A DNA stretch of 64,000 nt, taken from NCBI RefSeq assembly GCF_009745985.1, contig NZ_WFIX01000191.1:496001-560000 (forward strand). Direction: 5' to 3'. Within the stretch, counting starts at the first letter, position 1; the number at the start of each line of letters is the position of its first letter. The position numbers and the translations under genes were made by a program. The notes under the pieces are model-generated. The model ran no database searches. It had not been told where the DNA came from and was given only the letters and a program-made list of their open reading frames with translations. This DNA comes from Microbacterium karelineae (GTDB lineage Bacteria > Actinomycetota > Actinomycetes > Actinomycetales > Microbacteriaceae). Shown here piece after piece: positions 17,057 through 26,235 of this stretch.

Positions 17057-17832
17057 CCGTCGCCGTCCTCTCGGTCGACCTCGTCGGCGGCGCTGTCCGC
17101 CCCGCCGCCATCTCCTCCGTCGCCGTCCGCCGCGGCGTCGTCCGCAATGCCTTCCTCCGCGGCGCCGTCCTCCCTCGCCTCGCCCGTGCCCGCGGGACCC
17201 CCCGCCGCGTCGGGGATGAGGACGGGGACGGCCGAGATCGCGGACCCGCCTGCGACGTGCGCGAGCACGCCCGCGACGGCGTCGCGCGCGACGACGAGCT
17301 CGAGCACGGCGCCGGCGCTGGCCACGACGCCGTCGTCGGCGCGCACCTGGCCGACGATCGCGTCGGGGACGATGACCAGCGGGTCGCCGTGCTCGCCCGG
17401 CGACACGACGGGCGCCGCCCAGAGCTCGACCGTGTCGCCCGGCACGATGTCCCCCGGCACGTCGAGGGCGCTGCGCACGACGACCGTCGTGACGTCGGCG
17501 TCGTCGGGGTCGCCGACGGCGGCCGCCGGCACCAGCTCGCCCTCGGCGACCGCCCTCGTCGACACGAGCCCCGCTTCGAGGTCGGCCGGCACGATGTAGC
17601 CGGCCGCGGCGTCGCCCAGCTGCGCCTCGATCTCGACGACATCGGCGGCCGTGATCGTCTGGCCCGGCACGATCGCGCGCGCCGCGACGAGGACGGGTGC
17701 GGTCTCGCGTGCGGCGTGCACGACGCCCCAGACGCCGGCGACGGAGCAGGCGACGAGGGCGATGCCGATGAGGAAGCGTGCGTCGAGCAGGCTCGATCTG
17801 GCGCGACGGGTGGGGCGCGGCGAAGGGGACAT
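17053..17832 (-). CDS. CpaB/RcpC-like SAF-domain membrane protein
   Basis: A 259-residue protein with a basic N-terminus, one membrane helix (about 18-40) and a SAF domain (ARAIVPGQTITAADV, about 46-110), followed by a second beta-rich domain and an acidic Asp/Glu/Ala/Gly-rich tail of about 50 residues. SAF domains occur in CpaB/RcpC of Flp pili and in FlgA-like chaperones. The long low-complexity acidic tail is unusual and may be poorly conserved. The ATG at 17832 is preceded by CACGAT at 7 nt, a weak leaderless-type box. Coupling to the CpaE-like ATPase is through an ATGA overlap. Confidence 0.72.
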   Translation of the reverse strand: MSPSPRPTRRARSSLLDARFLIGIALVACSVAGVWGVVHAARETAPVLVAARAIVPGQTITAADVVEIEAQLGDAAAGYIVPADLEAGLVSTRAVAEGELVPAAAVGDPDDADVTTVVVRSALDVPGDIVPGDTVELWAAPVVSPGEHGDPLVIVPDAIVGQVRADDGVVASAGAVLELVVARDAVAGVLAHVAGGSAISAVPVLIPDAAGGPAGTGEAREDGAAEEGIADDAAADGDGGDGGGADSAADEVDREDGDG

Positions 17833-17872
17833 GACAGAGATCGTGGCAGATTTCGCGATCGAGCCTCGAAAG

Positions 17873-17881
17873 TTATCCACA
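17873..17881 (+). other. Isolated perfect DnaA box
   Basis: TTATCCACA matches the DnaA consensus exactly. It lies in the 100-bp divergent region between the SAF-domain gene and the HTH gene. No cluster of boxes or AT-rich unwinding element accompanies it, so this is not an origin. Confidence 0.5.
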
Positions 17882-17932
17882 GGCAGGACCCTGACCTGCC
17901 CGCGGCCCCCGCGAGGTGGCCATAATGGGACC

Positions 17933-18199
17933 ATGTCGACCGATCCGGAGGCGCTCTTCTTCACGCCCGCGCAGGTGGCGGAGCTCCTCGGCATCTCGCC
18001 CGAGGAGGTCGTCGCCCTCGTGCACGACGGCGCGCTCCGCGGCACCCAGCTGGGGCACCCCGTCGCGTGGCGCGTCGAGCGCGAGAGCGTGCGCGACTAC
18101 CTCGATGATCAGAACGAGCGAAGCCGTCGCCACGCGCTCTGGCACCAGTCGAACGTCGCGAGCATGCCCGAGGTGTGGGGCAGCCACAACCCCCTCTGA
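17933..18199 (+). CDS. Small excisionase/BldC-like helix-turn-helix protein
   Basis: An 88-residue protein with a MerR/excisionase-type winged helix: FFTPAQVAELLGISPEEVVALV followed by a wing and the AWRVERESVRDYLDDQ end of the domain (residues about 8-60), then a short basic/tryptophan-containing tail. Such single-domain proteins bind DNA by head-to-tail assembly in the BldC case; the targets here are unknown. The start has CATAAT (17921-17926) at 6 nt, so the mRNA should be leaderless. It is divergent from the SAF/CpaE pair and only 4 bp separate its stop from that of the convergent next gene. Confidence 0.8.
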   Translation: MSTDPEALFFTPAQVAELLGISPEEVVALVHDGALRGTQLGHPVAWRVERESVRDYLDDQNERSRRHALWHQSNVASMPEVWGSHNPL

Positions 18200-18203
18200 T
18201 CGC

Positions 18204-18806
18204 TCAGATCAGCCCGACGTCGCCTCGGGCCGCCGTCCGCACCCAAGCGATGGCGCGGAACGCGAGCGTGCGCACCTGGCGCACCTCGGATCCGCGCGGC
18301 GACGAGCCCGCGTCGTGGATCGCGACGTCGACGTGGTCCGCGCCCGCGCGCGCCGGCGTGCCCGACACACGGCCGCCGCGGACGAGGCCGAGCGCGATGT
18401 GCGCGCGGCGGCGCGCGAGGACCCGCAGCACGAAGCCGAATCCCATCCGCGCCCGCAGCGGATCGTCGTCCACGGCGCCGATCGACCGTTGGCGATCGGC
18501 GGCGGCGAAGACCACCCCGTCGACGGCGTCGATCCGCGCGATCAGCAGACCCGCCGGCTCGTCCGCCCGGCCCGCGACCCAGTCCGCCCCGACGGCCTCC
18601 AGGCGCAGCCGGTGCGCCCCGCCGGATCGATCCTCGATCGTCACGCGGGCGCCCGTGCCGGCGGCGAGGAGGCGGTCGCGCAGGCCGAGGCGCGCGACGC
18701 GCAGGCGCTCCGTCTCGGCGGCGAGCTGCCCGTGCTCGGCCTCGCGCTCGGCCGCGAACTGGTGTTCGAGATCCTCGAAGAGGGGATCCCAGCGCGGATC
18801 GGACAT
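18204..18806 (-). CDS. Conserved-looking hypothetical protein, 200 residues
   Basis: I cannot name a family. The N-terminal third (residues 1-55) is charged and predicted helical (DPLFEDLEHQFAAEREAEHG), the remainder is a compact mostly beta protein (GARVTIEDRSGGAHRLRLEAVG, VDGVVFAAADRQ) without membrane segments. The organisation resembles small cytosolic proteins of the whiB1-secA neighbourhood in actinobacteria. The ATG at 18806 is preceded by TACGCT (18814-18819) at 7 nt, supporting this start and a leaderless mRNA; the longer frame is rejected. Confidence 0.65.
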   Translation of the reverse strand: MSDPRWDPLFEDLEHQFAAEREAEHGQLAAETERLRVARLGLRDRLLAAGTGARVTIEDRSGGAHRLRLEAVGADWVAGRADEPAGLLIARIDAVDGVVFAAADRQRSIGAVDDDPLRARMGFGFVLRVLARRRAHIALGLVRGGRVSGTPARAGADHVDVAIHDAGSSPRGSEVRQVRTLAFRAIAWVRTAARGDVGLI

Positions 18807-18954
18807 GGAGCCGAGCGTACAGGCGGCGTTCAGCCGACTCCCAGCGGTTCCACAGGCATATTTGCCCCTGTCGATGGCCTTGCGGCGCGTGCTGATGTTG
18901 ATCATTCCGGTTCGACCGGACGGACGACGACGATCGACACCCTCAGAGAGCCCC

Positions 18955-19371
18955 ATGCACGCCGCCACGCCACGACACCGCACACACGAGATCCAGGACA
19001 TGTTCGCGCCGCAGCGCACGCGCAGCGAGCAGCTGCCGAACCCGACGCCGCTCGTCGCGACGCTCGCGGGCGGCGCCCTGGAGGTGATCGCGGGTGTCCG
19101 CGAGGTCGATCAGCTCGCCCGATGGCTGGCCGAGGAGCCGTACAACACACTCGTCGTGCGCGCGAACCTCGCCGCCCGCGCGCGCAGCGCCCGGTCGCAG
19201 ACGGCGCGGCAGCCGGTCTATCATCTGCGCCGCATCCTCTGCGCATCGCCGGCCGACGGGGTCGTCGAGGCGACGGCGATCGTCGCGACACCCGCGCGCA
19301 CGCGGGCCGTCGCGATGCGGCTCGAGGGCGTCGACGGCCGCTGGCGCGCCGCCTCGCTCGCGATCCTGTAG
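18955..19371 (+). CDS. Rv3235-family (DUF6459-like) protein
   Basis: A 138-residue basic, alanine- and arginine-rich protein ending in the characteristic VAMRLEGVDGRWRAASLAIL block, after a segment with VVRANLAARARSARS. Proteins of this type lie near secA in actinobacteria and are called Rv3235 family; their function is not known. The ATG has AGAGAG 5 nt upstream. It faces alaA, whose stop lies 3 bases beyond this one's stop, so transcription converges with no room for a separate terminator. Confidence 0.65.
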   Translation: MHAATPRHRTHEIQDMFAPQRTRSEQLPNPTPLVATLAGGALEVIAGVREVDQLARWLAEEPYNTLVVRANLAARARSARSQTARQPVYHLRRILCASPADGVVEATAIVATPARTRAVAMRLEGVDGRWRAASLAIL

Positions 19372-19374
19372 CGC

Positions 19375-20601
19375 CTACTGCCGATACGACGCGAGGAAGT
19401 TGCCGAGCCGCTCGATCGCGTCCGACAGCACGCGCGTCTCGGGCAGCGTCACGACGCGCAGATGGTCGGGGGTGGGCCAGTTGAATCCCGTGCCCTCGAC
19501 GAGCAGGATGTGCTCGGCCACGAGCAGGTCGTAGATGAGCTTCTTGTCGTCGTGGATCTCGTGCACCTCCGGATCGAGGCGCGGGAACGCGTAGAGGGCG
19601 CCCGTCGGCTTCACGCAGCTGACGCCGGGGATCGCGTTGAGCCCCTCCCACGCGACGTCGCGCTGCTCGTGCAGGCGCCCGTCGGGGGCGATGAGAGCGT
19701 CGATCGACTGGTTCCCCGTGAGGGCGGCGAGGACGGCGTGCTGGGCGGGGACGTTCGGGCAGAGCCTCGTCGAGGCGAGCACCTGGATGCCCTCGAGGAA
19801 GCCGCTCGCGTGCCCCGACGGGCCGGAGATGACGAGCCAGCCCGAGCGGTATCCCGCGACGCGGTAGGTCTTCGACAGCCCGTTGAAGGTGAGGCAGAGC
19901 AGGTCGGGCGCGAGCGTGGCCGTCGGGATGTGCTCGGCGTCGTCGAAGAGGATCCGGTCGTAGATCTCATCGCTCAGCACGAGGAGGGAGTTCTCGCGCG
20001 CGATCTGCACGATCCCTTCGAGGACCTCGCGCGAGTACACGGCGCCTGTGGGGTTGTTCGGGTTGATGACGACGATCGCCTTCGTGTTCGGCGTGACCTT
20101 CGCGCGGATGTCGTCGAGGTCGGGCTGCCACCCGTTCTGCTCGTCGGTGAGGTAGTGCACGGGCGTGCCGCCGGACAGGCTCGTCATCGCCGTCCACAGC
20201 GGGTAGTCGGGCGCGGGGATGAGCACCTCGTCGCCCTCGTCGAGGAGCGCCTGCATCGTCATCGTGATGAGCTCGGAGACGCCGTTGCCGAGGTACACGT
20301 CGTCGACGTCGAACCGCGGGAAGCCCGGCACGTTCTCGTACCGGCTCACGATCGCGCGACGCGCCTCGACGATCCCGCGGCTGTCGCTGTACCCGTGCGC
20401 CGTCGGCACGGCCTGCAGCATGTCGCGCACGATCTGGTACGGGGCCTCGAAGCCGAAGATGGCAGGGTTGCCCGTGTTGAGCTTGAGGATCGTGTGGCCG
20501 TCGGCCTCGAGCTGCTGAGCCTCGGCTAGGGCGGCCCCGCGGATCTCGTAGAGCACGTTGCGGAGCTTCGAGGACTGATCGAGAGGGCGAGGGGCGTTCA
20601 T
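19375..20601 (-). CDS. alaA: AlaA-type alanine/aspartate aminotransferase (PLP)
   Basis: A cytosolic fold-type I aminotransferase of 408 residues. Signatures include KLNTGNPAIFGF at the N-terminus, YSDSRGI, the NPNNPTGAVY substrate/cofactor loop, SDEIYDRI and the Schiff-base lysine in GLSKTYRVAGYRSGW. The strong resemblance to E. coli AlaA in the opening (DQSSKLRNVLYEIRG) favours glutamate-pyruvate transamination, that is alanine synthesis. The ATG at 20601 has TATCCT (20608-20613) at 6 nt; a GTG immediately before it is an alternative start. It is downstream of secA on the same strand but separated by a strong terminator. Confidence 0.9.
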   Translation of the reverse strand: MNAPRPLDQSSKLRNVLYEIRGAALAEAQQLEADGHTILKLNTGNPAIFGFEAPYQIVRDMLQAVPTAHGYSDSRGIVEARRAIVSRYENVPGFPRFDVDDVYLGNGVSELITMTMQALLDEGDEVLIPAPDYPLWTAMTSLSGGTPVHYLTDEQNGWQPDLDDIRAKVTPNTKAIVVINPNNPTGAVYSREVLEGIVQIARENSLLVLSDEIYDRILFDDAEHIPTATLAPDLLCLTFNGLSKTYRVAGYRSGWLVISGPSGHASGFLEGIQVLASTRLCPNVPAQHAVLAALTGNQSIDALIAPDGRLHEQRDVAWEGLNAIPGVSCVKPTGALYAFPRLDPEVHEIHDDKKLIYDLLVAEHILLVEGTGFNWPTPDHLRVVTLPETRVLSDAIERLGNFLASYRQ

Positions 20602-20637
20602 CACGACAGGATATGCCCCACGGCGGGCGCCACGCGA

Positions 20638-20682
20638 CGCGAGGAGGGGTCGTCGGCGCGCCGCCGACGACCCCTCCTCGCG
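20638..20682. terminator. Very strong secA terminator hairpin
   Basis: A perfect 21-bp stem (20638-20658 with 20662-20682) with a 3-nt loop starts 7 bases after the secA stop. It should insulate alaA from secA read-through. No T-tract follows. Confidence 0.8.
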
Positions 20683-20689
20683 GGAAGCA

Positions 20690-23431
<2,742 letters not shown>

Positions 23432-23481
23432 GTGTCACTCCCAGGTCGAATGCGGCGGGTGCGTCGGCGACCCGCCGGACC

Positions 23482-23520
23482 CCTCGCGCCAGGCGGCGCG
23501 AGGCATACCCGCCCATGCTA
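23482..23520 (-). promoter_or_regulatory. secA leader hairpin and likely -10 box
   Basis: On the minus strand TAGCAT (23515-23520) is a plausible -10, giving a leader of about 75 nt. A perfect 9-bp hairpin (23482-23490 with 23495-23503, loop AGGC on the plus strand) lies at its 5' end. It could equally be the terminator of the upstream gene ending at 23544. No clear -35 is visible. Confidence 0.4.
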
Positions 23521-23543
23521 TCCGCAGCACCCTATGCGCGCGC

Positions 23544-24590
23544 TCACACGCCCGGATCCAGCTCGTCCGCCGGCGCGAGGGACCAGACGGACACGGCGCG
23601 AGAAGCGTCGTCGTAGACGAAACGGAGGAGGGTGCCGGGGTCGTAGTCGTCCGACACGAGGCCGGGGACGTACTGGCCGTCCCCATCCTCCTGGACGAAC
23701 ATGTCCATGCTGAGCTCCACTCTGCGCGACCCACAGCCCGCGTTGCCCCGCATCGCCGAGCCGCTCTCGTCGTGCTCATAGACCTGCATCACGCGCATGC
23801 ACACGACATCGGACTGCGCCTCCTCCGCTCCCCACAGGGTGCTCGAGACCACGACATGCGCCCCAGCGCCCAGGTCGCCGAAGTACATCGACCGGTTCTC
23901 GCCGACGATCTCGCCCGTCGCCGGATCCGCTTCCACGATCGACCAGGCGTTGTCGCCCATCGATTCGATCACCTCCTCGGTGAGCTCCACCTCCTCGAGA
24001 ACGGTCACGAACTCCATCCCATCCGCGGGCGACGCGGCGCGCGCCCACCCCGCGAGGAATCCTCCGCCCCACCCGGCCGCGCCCGCGACGAGCATGACGA
24101 CCACGGCCGCGACCGCCGATGTCACCACGATGGCCGACGAGAACCAGCGCGGGCGGGTGCGCTCGGCATCCGGCGCGGGAACCTCTCCCTCCGTCGCGCG
24201 CGAGCGCGCGGCCCGCGCGGCGAGATCCTCAGATCCGGCCGCGGGGTCCACGACGCCCGGTCGCGCGATCGGCCGCGGTCGATATGCACCTTCGAACGCC
24301 GAGCCGCTCGTACCGTGCCCCGACTCCGCGGGTTCGCTCACGTCGTCCCACCGTGTCGTGGCGTTCACGCCGCTCGGGCCGTCGCGCTCCCCGGCCGCGG
24401 GATCCGTCGCGTCGGGATCGGCCCGAGCGCCGTCCCGACCGTGGCGGTCATCCGCCGTCGCGCCCGCGCGCCCGGCGCGCTCGAGCTCCGCGAGCCTCGC
24501 GACGGCGGCCGGGTCCCCGGCGAGATCGGCATCGGCCCCGTACACCCGCCGTCGCAGCTCGGAGAGCTCGCGCTCCGCATCCTCCGCCAT
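23544..24590 (-). CDS. Membrane-anchored protein of unknown function
   Basis: A 348-residue protein I cannot assign. The first 145 residues are hydrophilic and low in complexity (Ala, Asp, Arg, Pro), with a short helical start EDAERELSELRRRVYGAD that recurs in actinobacterial membrane-anchored proteins. One membrane helix (about 155-180, WFSSAIVVTSAVAAVVVMLVAG in part) is followed by an acidic extracytoplasmic domain of about 165 residues with three cysteines. The protein is probably cytoplasm-in with the C-terminal domain outside. TAGGGT (24597-24602) at 6 nt before the ATG suggests a leaderless mRNA. It is divergent from the PadR operon. Confidence 0.65.
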   Translation of the reverse strand: MAEDAERELSELRRRVYGADADLAGDPAAVARLAELERAGRAGATADDRHGRDGARADPDATDPAAGERDGPSGVNATTRWDDVSEPAESGHGTSGSAFEGAYRPRPIARPGVVDPAAGSEDLAARAARSRATEGEVPAPDAERTRPRWFSSAIVVTSAVAAVVVMLVAGAAGWGGGFLAGWARAASPADGMEFVTVLEEVELTEEVIESMGDNAWSIVEADPATGEIVGENRSMYFGDLGAGAHVVVSSTLWGAEEAQSDVVCMRVMQVYEHDESGSAMRGNAGCGSRRVELSMDMFVQEDGDGQYVPGLVSDDYDPGTLLRFVYDDASRAVSVWSLAPADELDPGV

Positions 24591-24696
24591 CCCCCGACCC
24601 TATCCACCTGCGCGACGCCCGCTTCACGAGTGCCGAACGGTCATTCAGACCCGAGATATCGACCACGCGGCACCCGTGAACCCGCTCGACTCATAC

Positions 24697-24722
24697 ATAC
24701 TCGGTATGCATATACTCGGTAT
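24697..24722. promoter_or_regulatory. Twin palindromic PadR operator over the padR promoter
   Basis: ATAC-TCG-GTAT occurs twice (24697-24707 and 24712-24722), each copy itself a palindrome, 15 bp centre to centre. The second overlaps TATACT (24711-24716), a near-consensus -10 box 30 bp before the padR ATG. Binding there would shut off the operon, the usual PadR autoregulation. Confidence 0.65.
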
Positions 24723-24746
24723 ACACGATATGGGTGAGGAGATGCG

Positions 24747-25355
24747 ATGTCGGTCAAGCAGAGCCTGCTGGCGATCCTGGATCAGGGCGCCTGTTACGGA
24801 TACCAGCTGCGCGCGGAGTTCGACCGCCGCACCGGCGGCACCTGGCCGCTCAACGTCGGCCAGATCTACAACACGCTCGAACGGCTGGAGCGCGACGGCC
24901 TCGCGGCGCGGGGCGAGACCGACGACGAGGGCCACGTGTTCTGGTCGATCACGGGCGCGGGTCGCGACGCCGTGGCCGAATGGCTCGGATCGCCCGTGCC
25001 GTCCGCGAAGGGCACGCGTGATGAGCTCGCGATCAAGCTCGCCCTCGCGGCGACCCTGCCGGGCGTGGACCTCGCCGGCGTCATCCAGACGCAGCGTCGC
25101 GCCTCGCTCACGCGCCTCGGCGAACTCAACCGCGCGAAGTACGCCGGCGCGCACCCCGACAGCGCCGAGGAGCTCGCCTGGTCGCTCGTCGTCGACTCGA
25201 TGATCTTCCAGGCCGAGGCCGAGGTGCGGTGGCTCGACCACACCGAGCAGCGCCTCGCGATGCGGCCGGTCGCGCCCCTCCCCCTCGATGAGGCGCTCCC
25301 GGCGCGGGGCCGCGCGGCCGAACGCCGCGCCGCCGTGAAGGGAGCGAGCGCATGA
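24747..25355 (+). CDS. PadR-family transcriptional repressor
   Basis: A 202-residue regulator with the PadR winged helix: MSVKQSLLAILDQGACYGYQL, then LNVGQIYNTLERLERDGL and a beta wing ending FWSITGAGRD (residues 1-75), plus a C-terminal helical domain (about 90-180) used for dimerisation. PadR proteins next to ABC transporters generally repress them until a drug, peptide or envelope signal binds. GAGGAG lies 5 nt before the ATG. Its stop overlaps the start of the ATPase gene (ATGA), and twin palindromes cover its promoter, so autoregulation of the whole operon is likely. Confidence 0.92.
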   Translation: MSVKQSLLAILDQGACYGYQLRAEFDRRTGGTWPLNVGQIYNTLERLERDGLAARGETDDEGHVFWSITGAGRDAVAEWLGSPVPSAKGTRDELAIKLALAATLPGVDLAGVIQTQRRASLTRLGELNRAKYAGAHPDSAEELAWSLVVDSMIFQAEAEVRWLDHTEQRLAMRPVAPLPLDEALPARGRAAERRAAVKGASA

Positions 25356-26179
25356 GCGACGGGCTCCGGCGCGACAGGCGCGGCAGTCGCGACCTCCGGG
25401 ACGTCGAGCGGCGCATCGACGACGCCGCGCGCGCCGCCTCGCTCCCCGGGGGATGCGCGGACTCCGACGCGATCGTGCGCCTCGTCGGCGTCTCCCGCGT
25501 GTACGGCGAAGGCGAGACGGCCGTCACGGCGCTGGTCGGCGTCGACCTCGAGATCGCCGCGGGCGAGCTCGTCGCGGTCATGGGCGCCTCGGGCTCCGGG
25601 AAGTCGACCCTGCTGTCTATCGCGGGCGGCCTGCAGCCGCCGTCGTCGGGCGAGGTGATCGTCGAGGGCCGCGCCCTGTCGCGGCTCGACGCGCGCGCCA
25701 CGGCCCGCCTGCGCCGCCGCTCGCTCGGCTTCGTGTTCCAGGACTTCAACCTCATCCCCACCCTCACCGCGATCGAGAACGTCACCCTGCCGCTCGAGCT
25801 CGACGGCGAGAGCGCGCGGCGCGCGCGGCGCCAGGCGCAGGTCGCGCTCGACGCCGTCGGCCTCGAGGCGAAGCACGACGCCTACCCCGACGATCTCTCG
25901 GGCGGCCAGCAGCAGCGCATCGCGATCGCGCGCGCCGTCGTCGGCGGCCGCCGCCTGATCCTCGCCGATGAGCCGACCGGCGCCCTCGACTCCGTGACGG
26001 GCGAGGCCGTGATGCGGATGCTGCGGGCGCGCGTCGACGACGGCGCGGCCGCGATCCTCGTCACGCACGAGGCCCGCCACGCCGCGTGGGCCGACCGGAT
26101 CGTGTTCCTGCGCGACGGCCGCATCGTGGACGAGTCGCGCCGCGACAGCACCGACGCCCTGCTCGGCGGCATCCGATGA
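25352..26179 (+). CDS. ABC transporter ATPase, MacB/LolD/FtsE type
   Basis: A 275-residue nucleotide-binding subunit. After about 40 non-conserved residues come VRLVGVSRVYGEGETAVTAL, Walker A GASGSGKST, the Q-loop in FVFQDFNLIPTLTA, the signature LSGGQQQR, Walker B LILADEPTGALD and the switch histidine in THEARH. The FVFQDFNL and GALDS motifs are those of the MacB/LolD group, which drive FtsX-like permeases by a mechanotransmission mechanism rather than classical substrate channels. Its gene overlaps padR by 4 nt and precedes the permease. The 40-residue N-terminal extension (rich in Arg and Asp) is unusual. Confidence 0.93.
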   Translation: MSDGLRRDRRGSRDLRDVERRIDDAARAASLPGGCADSDAIVRLVGVSRVYGEGETAVTALVGVDLEIAAGELVAVMGASGSGKSTLLSIAGGLQPPSSGEVIVEGRALSRLDARATARLRRRSLGFVFQDFNLIPTLTAIENVTLPLELDGESARRARRQAQVALDAVGLEAKHDAYPDDLSGGQQQRIAIARAVVGGRRLILADEPTGALDSVTGEAVMRMLRARVDDGAAAILVTHEARHAAWADRIVFLRDGRIVDESRRDSTDALLGGIR

Positions 26180-26235
26180 GCGGCGCGGGCGGGGGCGAAT
26201 CGAACGTGGCCGACGTGGTCGGGAGCGCGCCATGA
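26176..26235 (+). CDS. Possible 19-codon coupling ORF between ATPase and permease genes
   Basis: An ATG that overlaps the ATPase stop (ATGA) opens a 19-codon frame (MSGAGGGESNVADVVGSAP) whose TGA overlaps the permease ATG (again ATGA). It fills exactly the only gap in an otherwise overlapping operon. It has no recognisable protein features and may serve only to carry ribosomes to the permease start. Chance cannot be excluded, since short open frames are common at this base composition. Confidence 0.3.
   Translation: MSGAGGGESNVADVVGSAP

Noticed and set aside
16529-17599. Plus-strand frames opposite the CpaE-like and SAF genes with Pro/Ser-rich products
   Set aside because: They lack start signals and conserved motifs and share the codon-shadow pattern.
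17873-17881. DnaA box as a replication origin
   Set aside because: Only one perfect box, no AT-rich stretch and no dnaA/dnaN genes nearby.
24590-24746. TACATA/TATACT region as a small RNA gene
   Set aside because: The AT-rich stretch is fully explained by two palindromic operator boxes and the padR -10.
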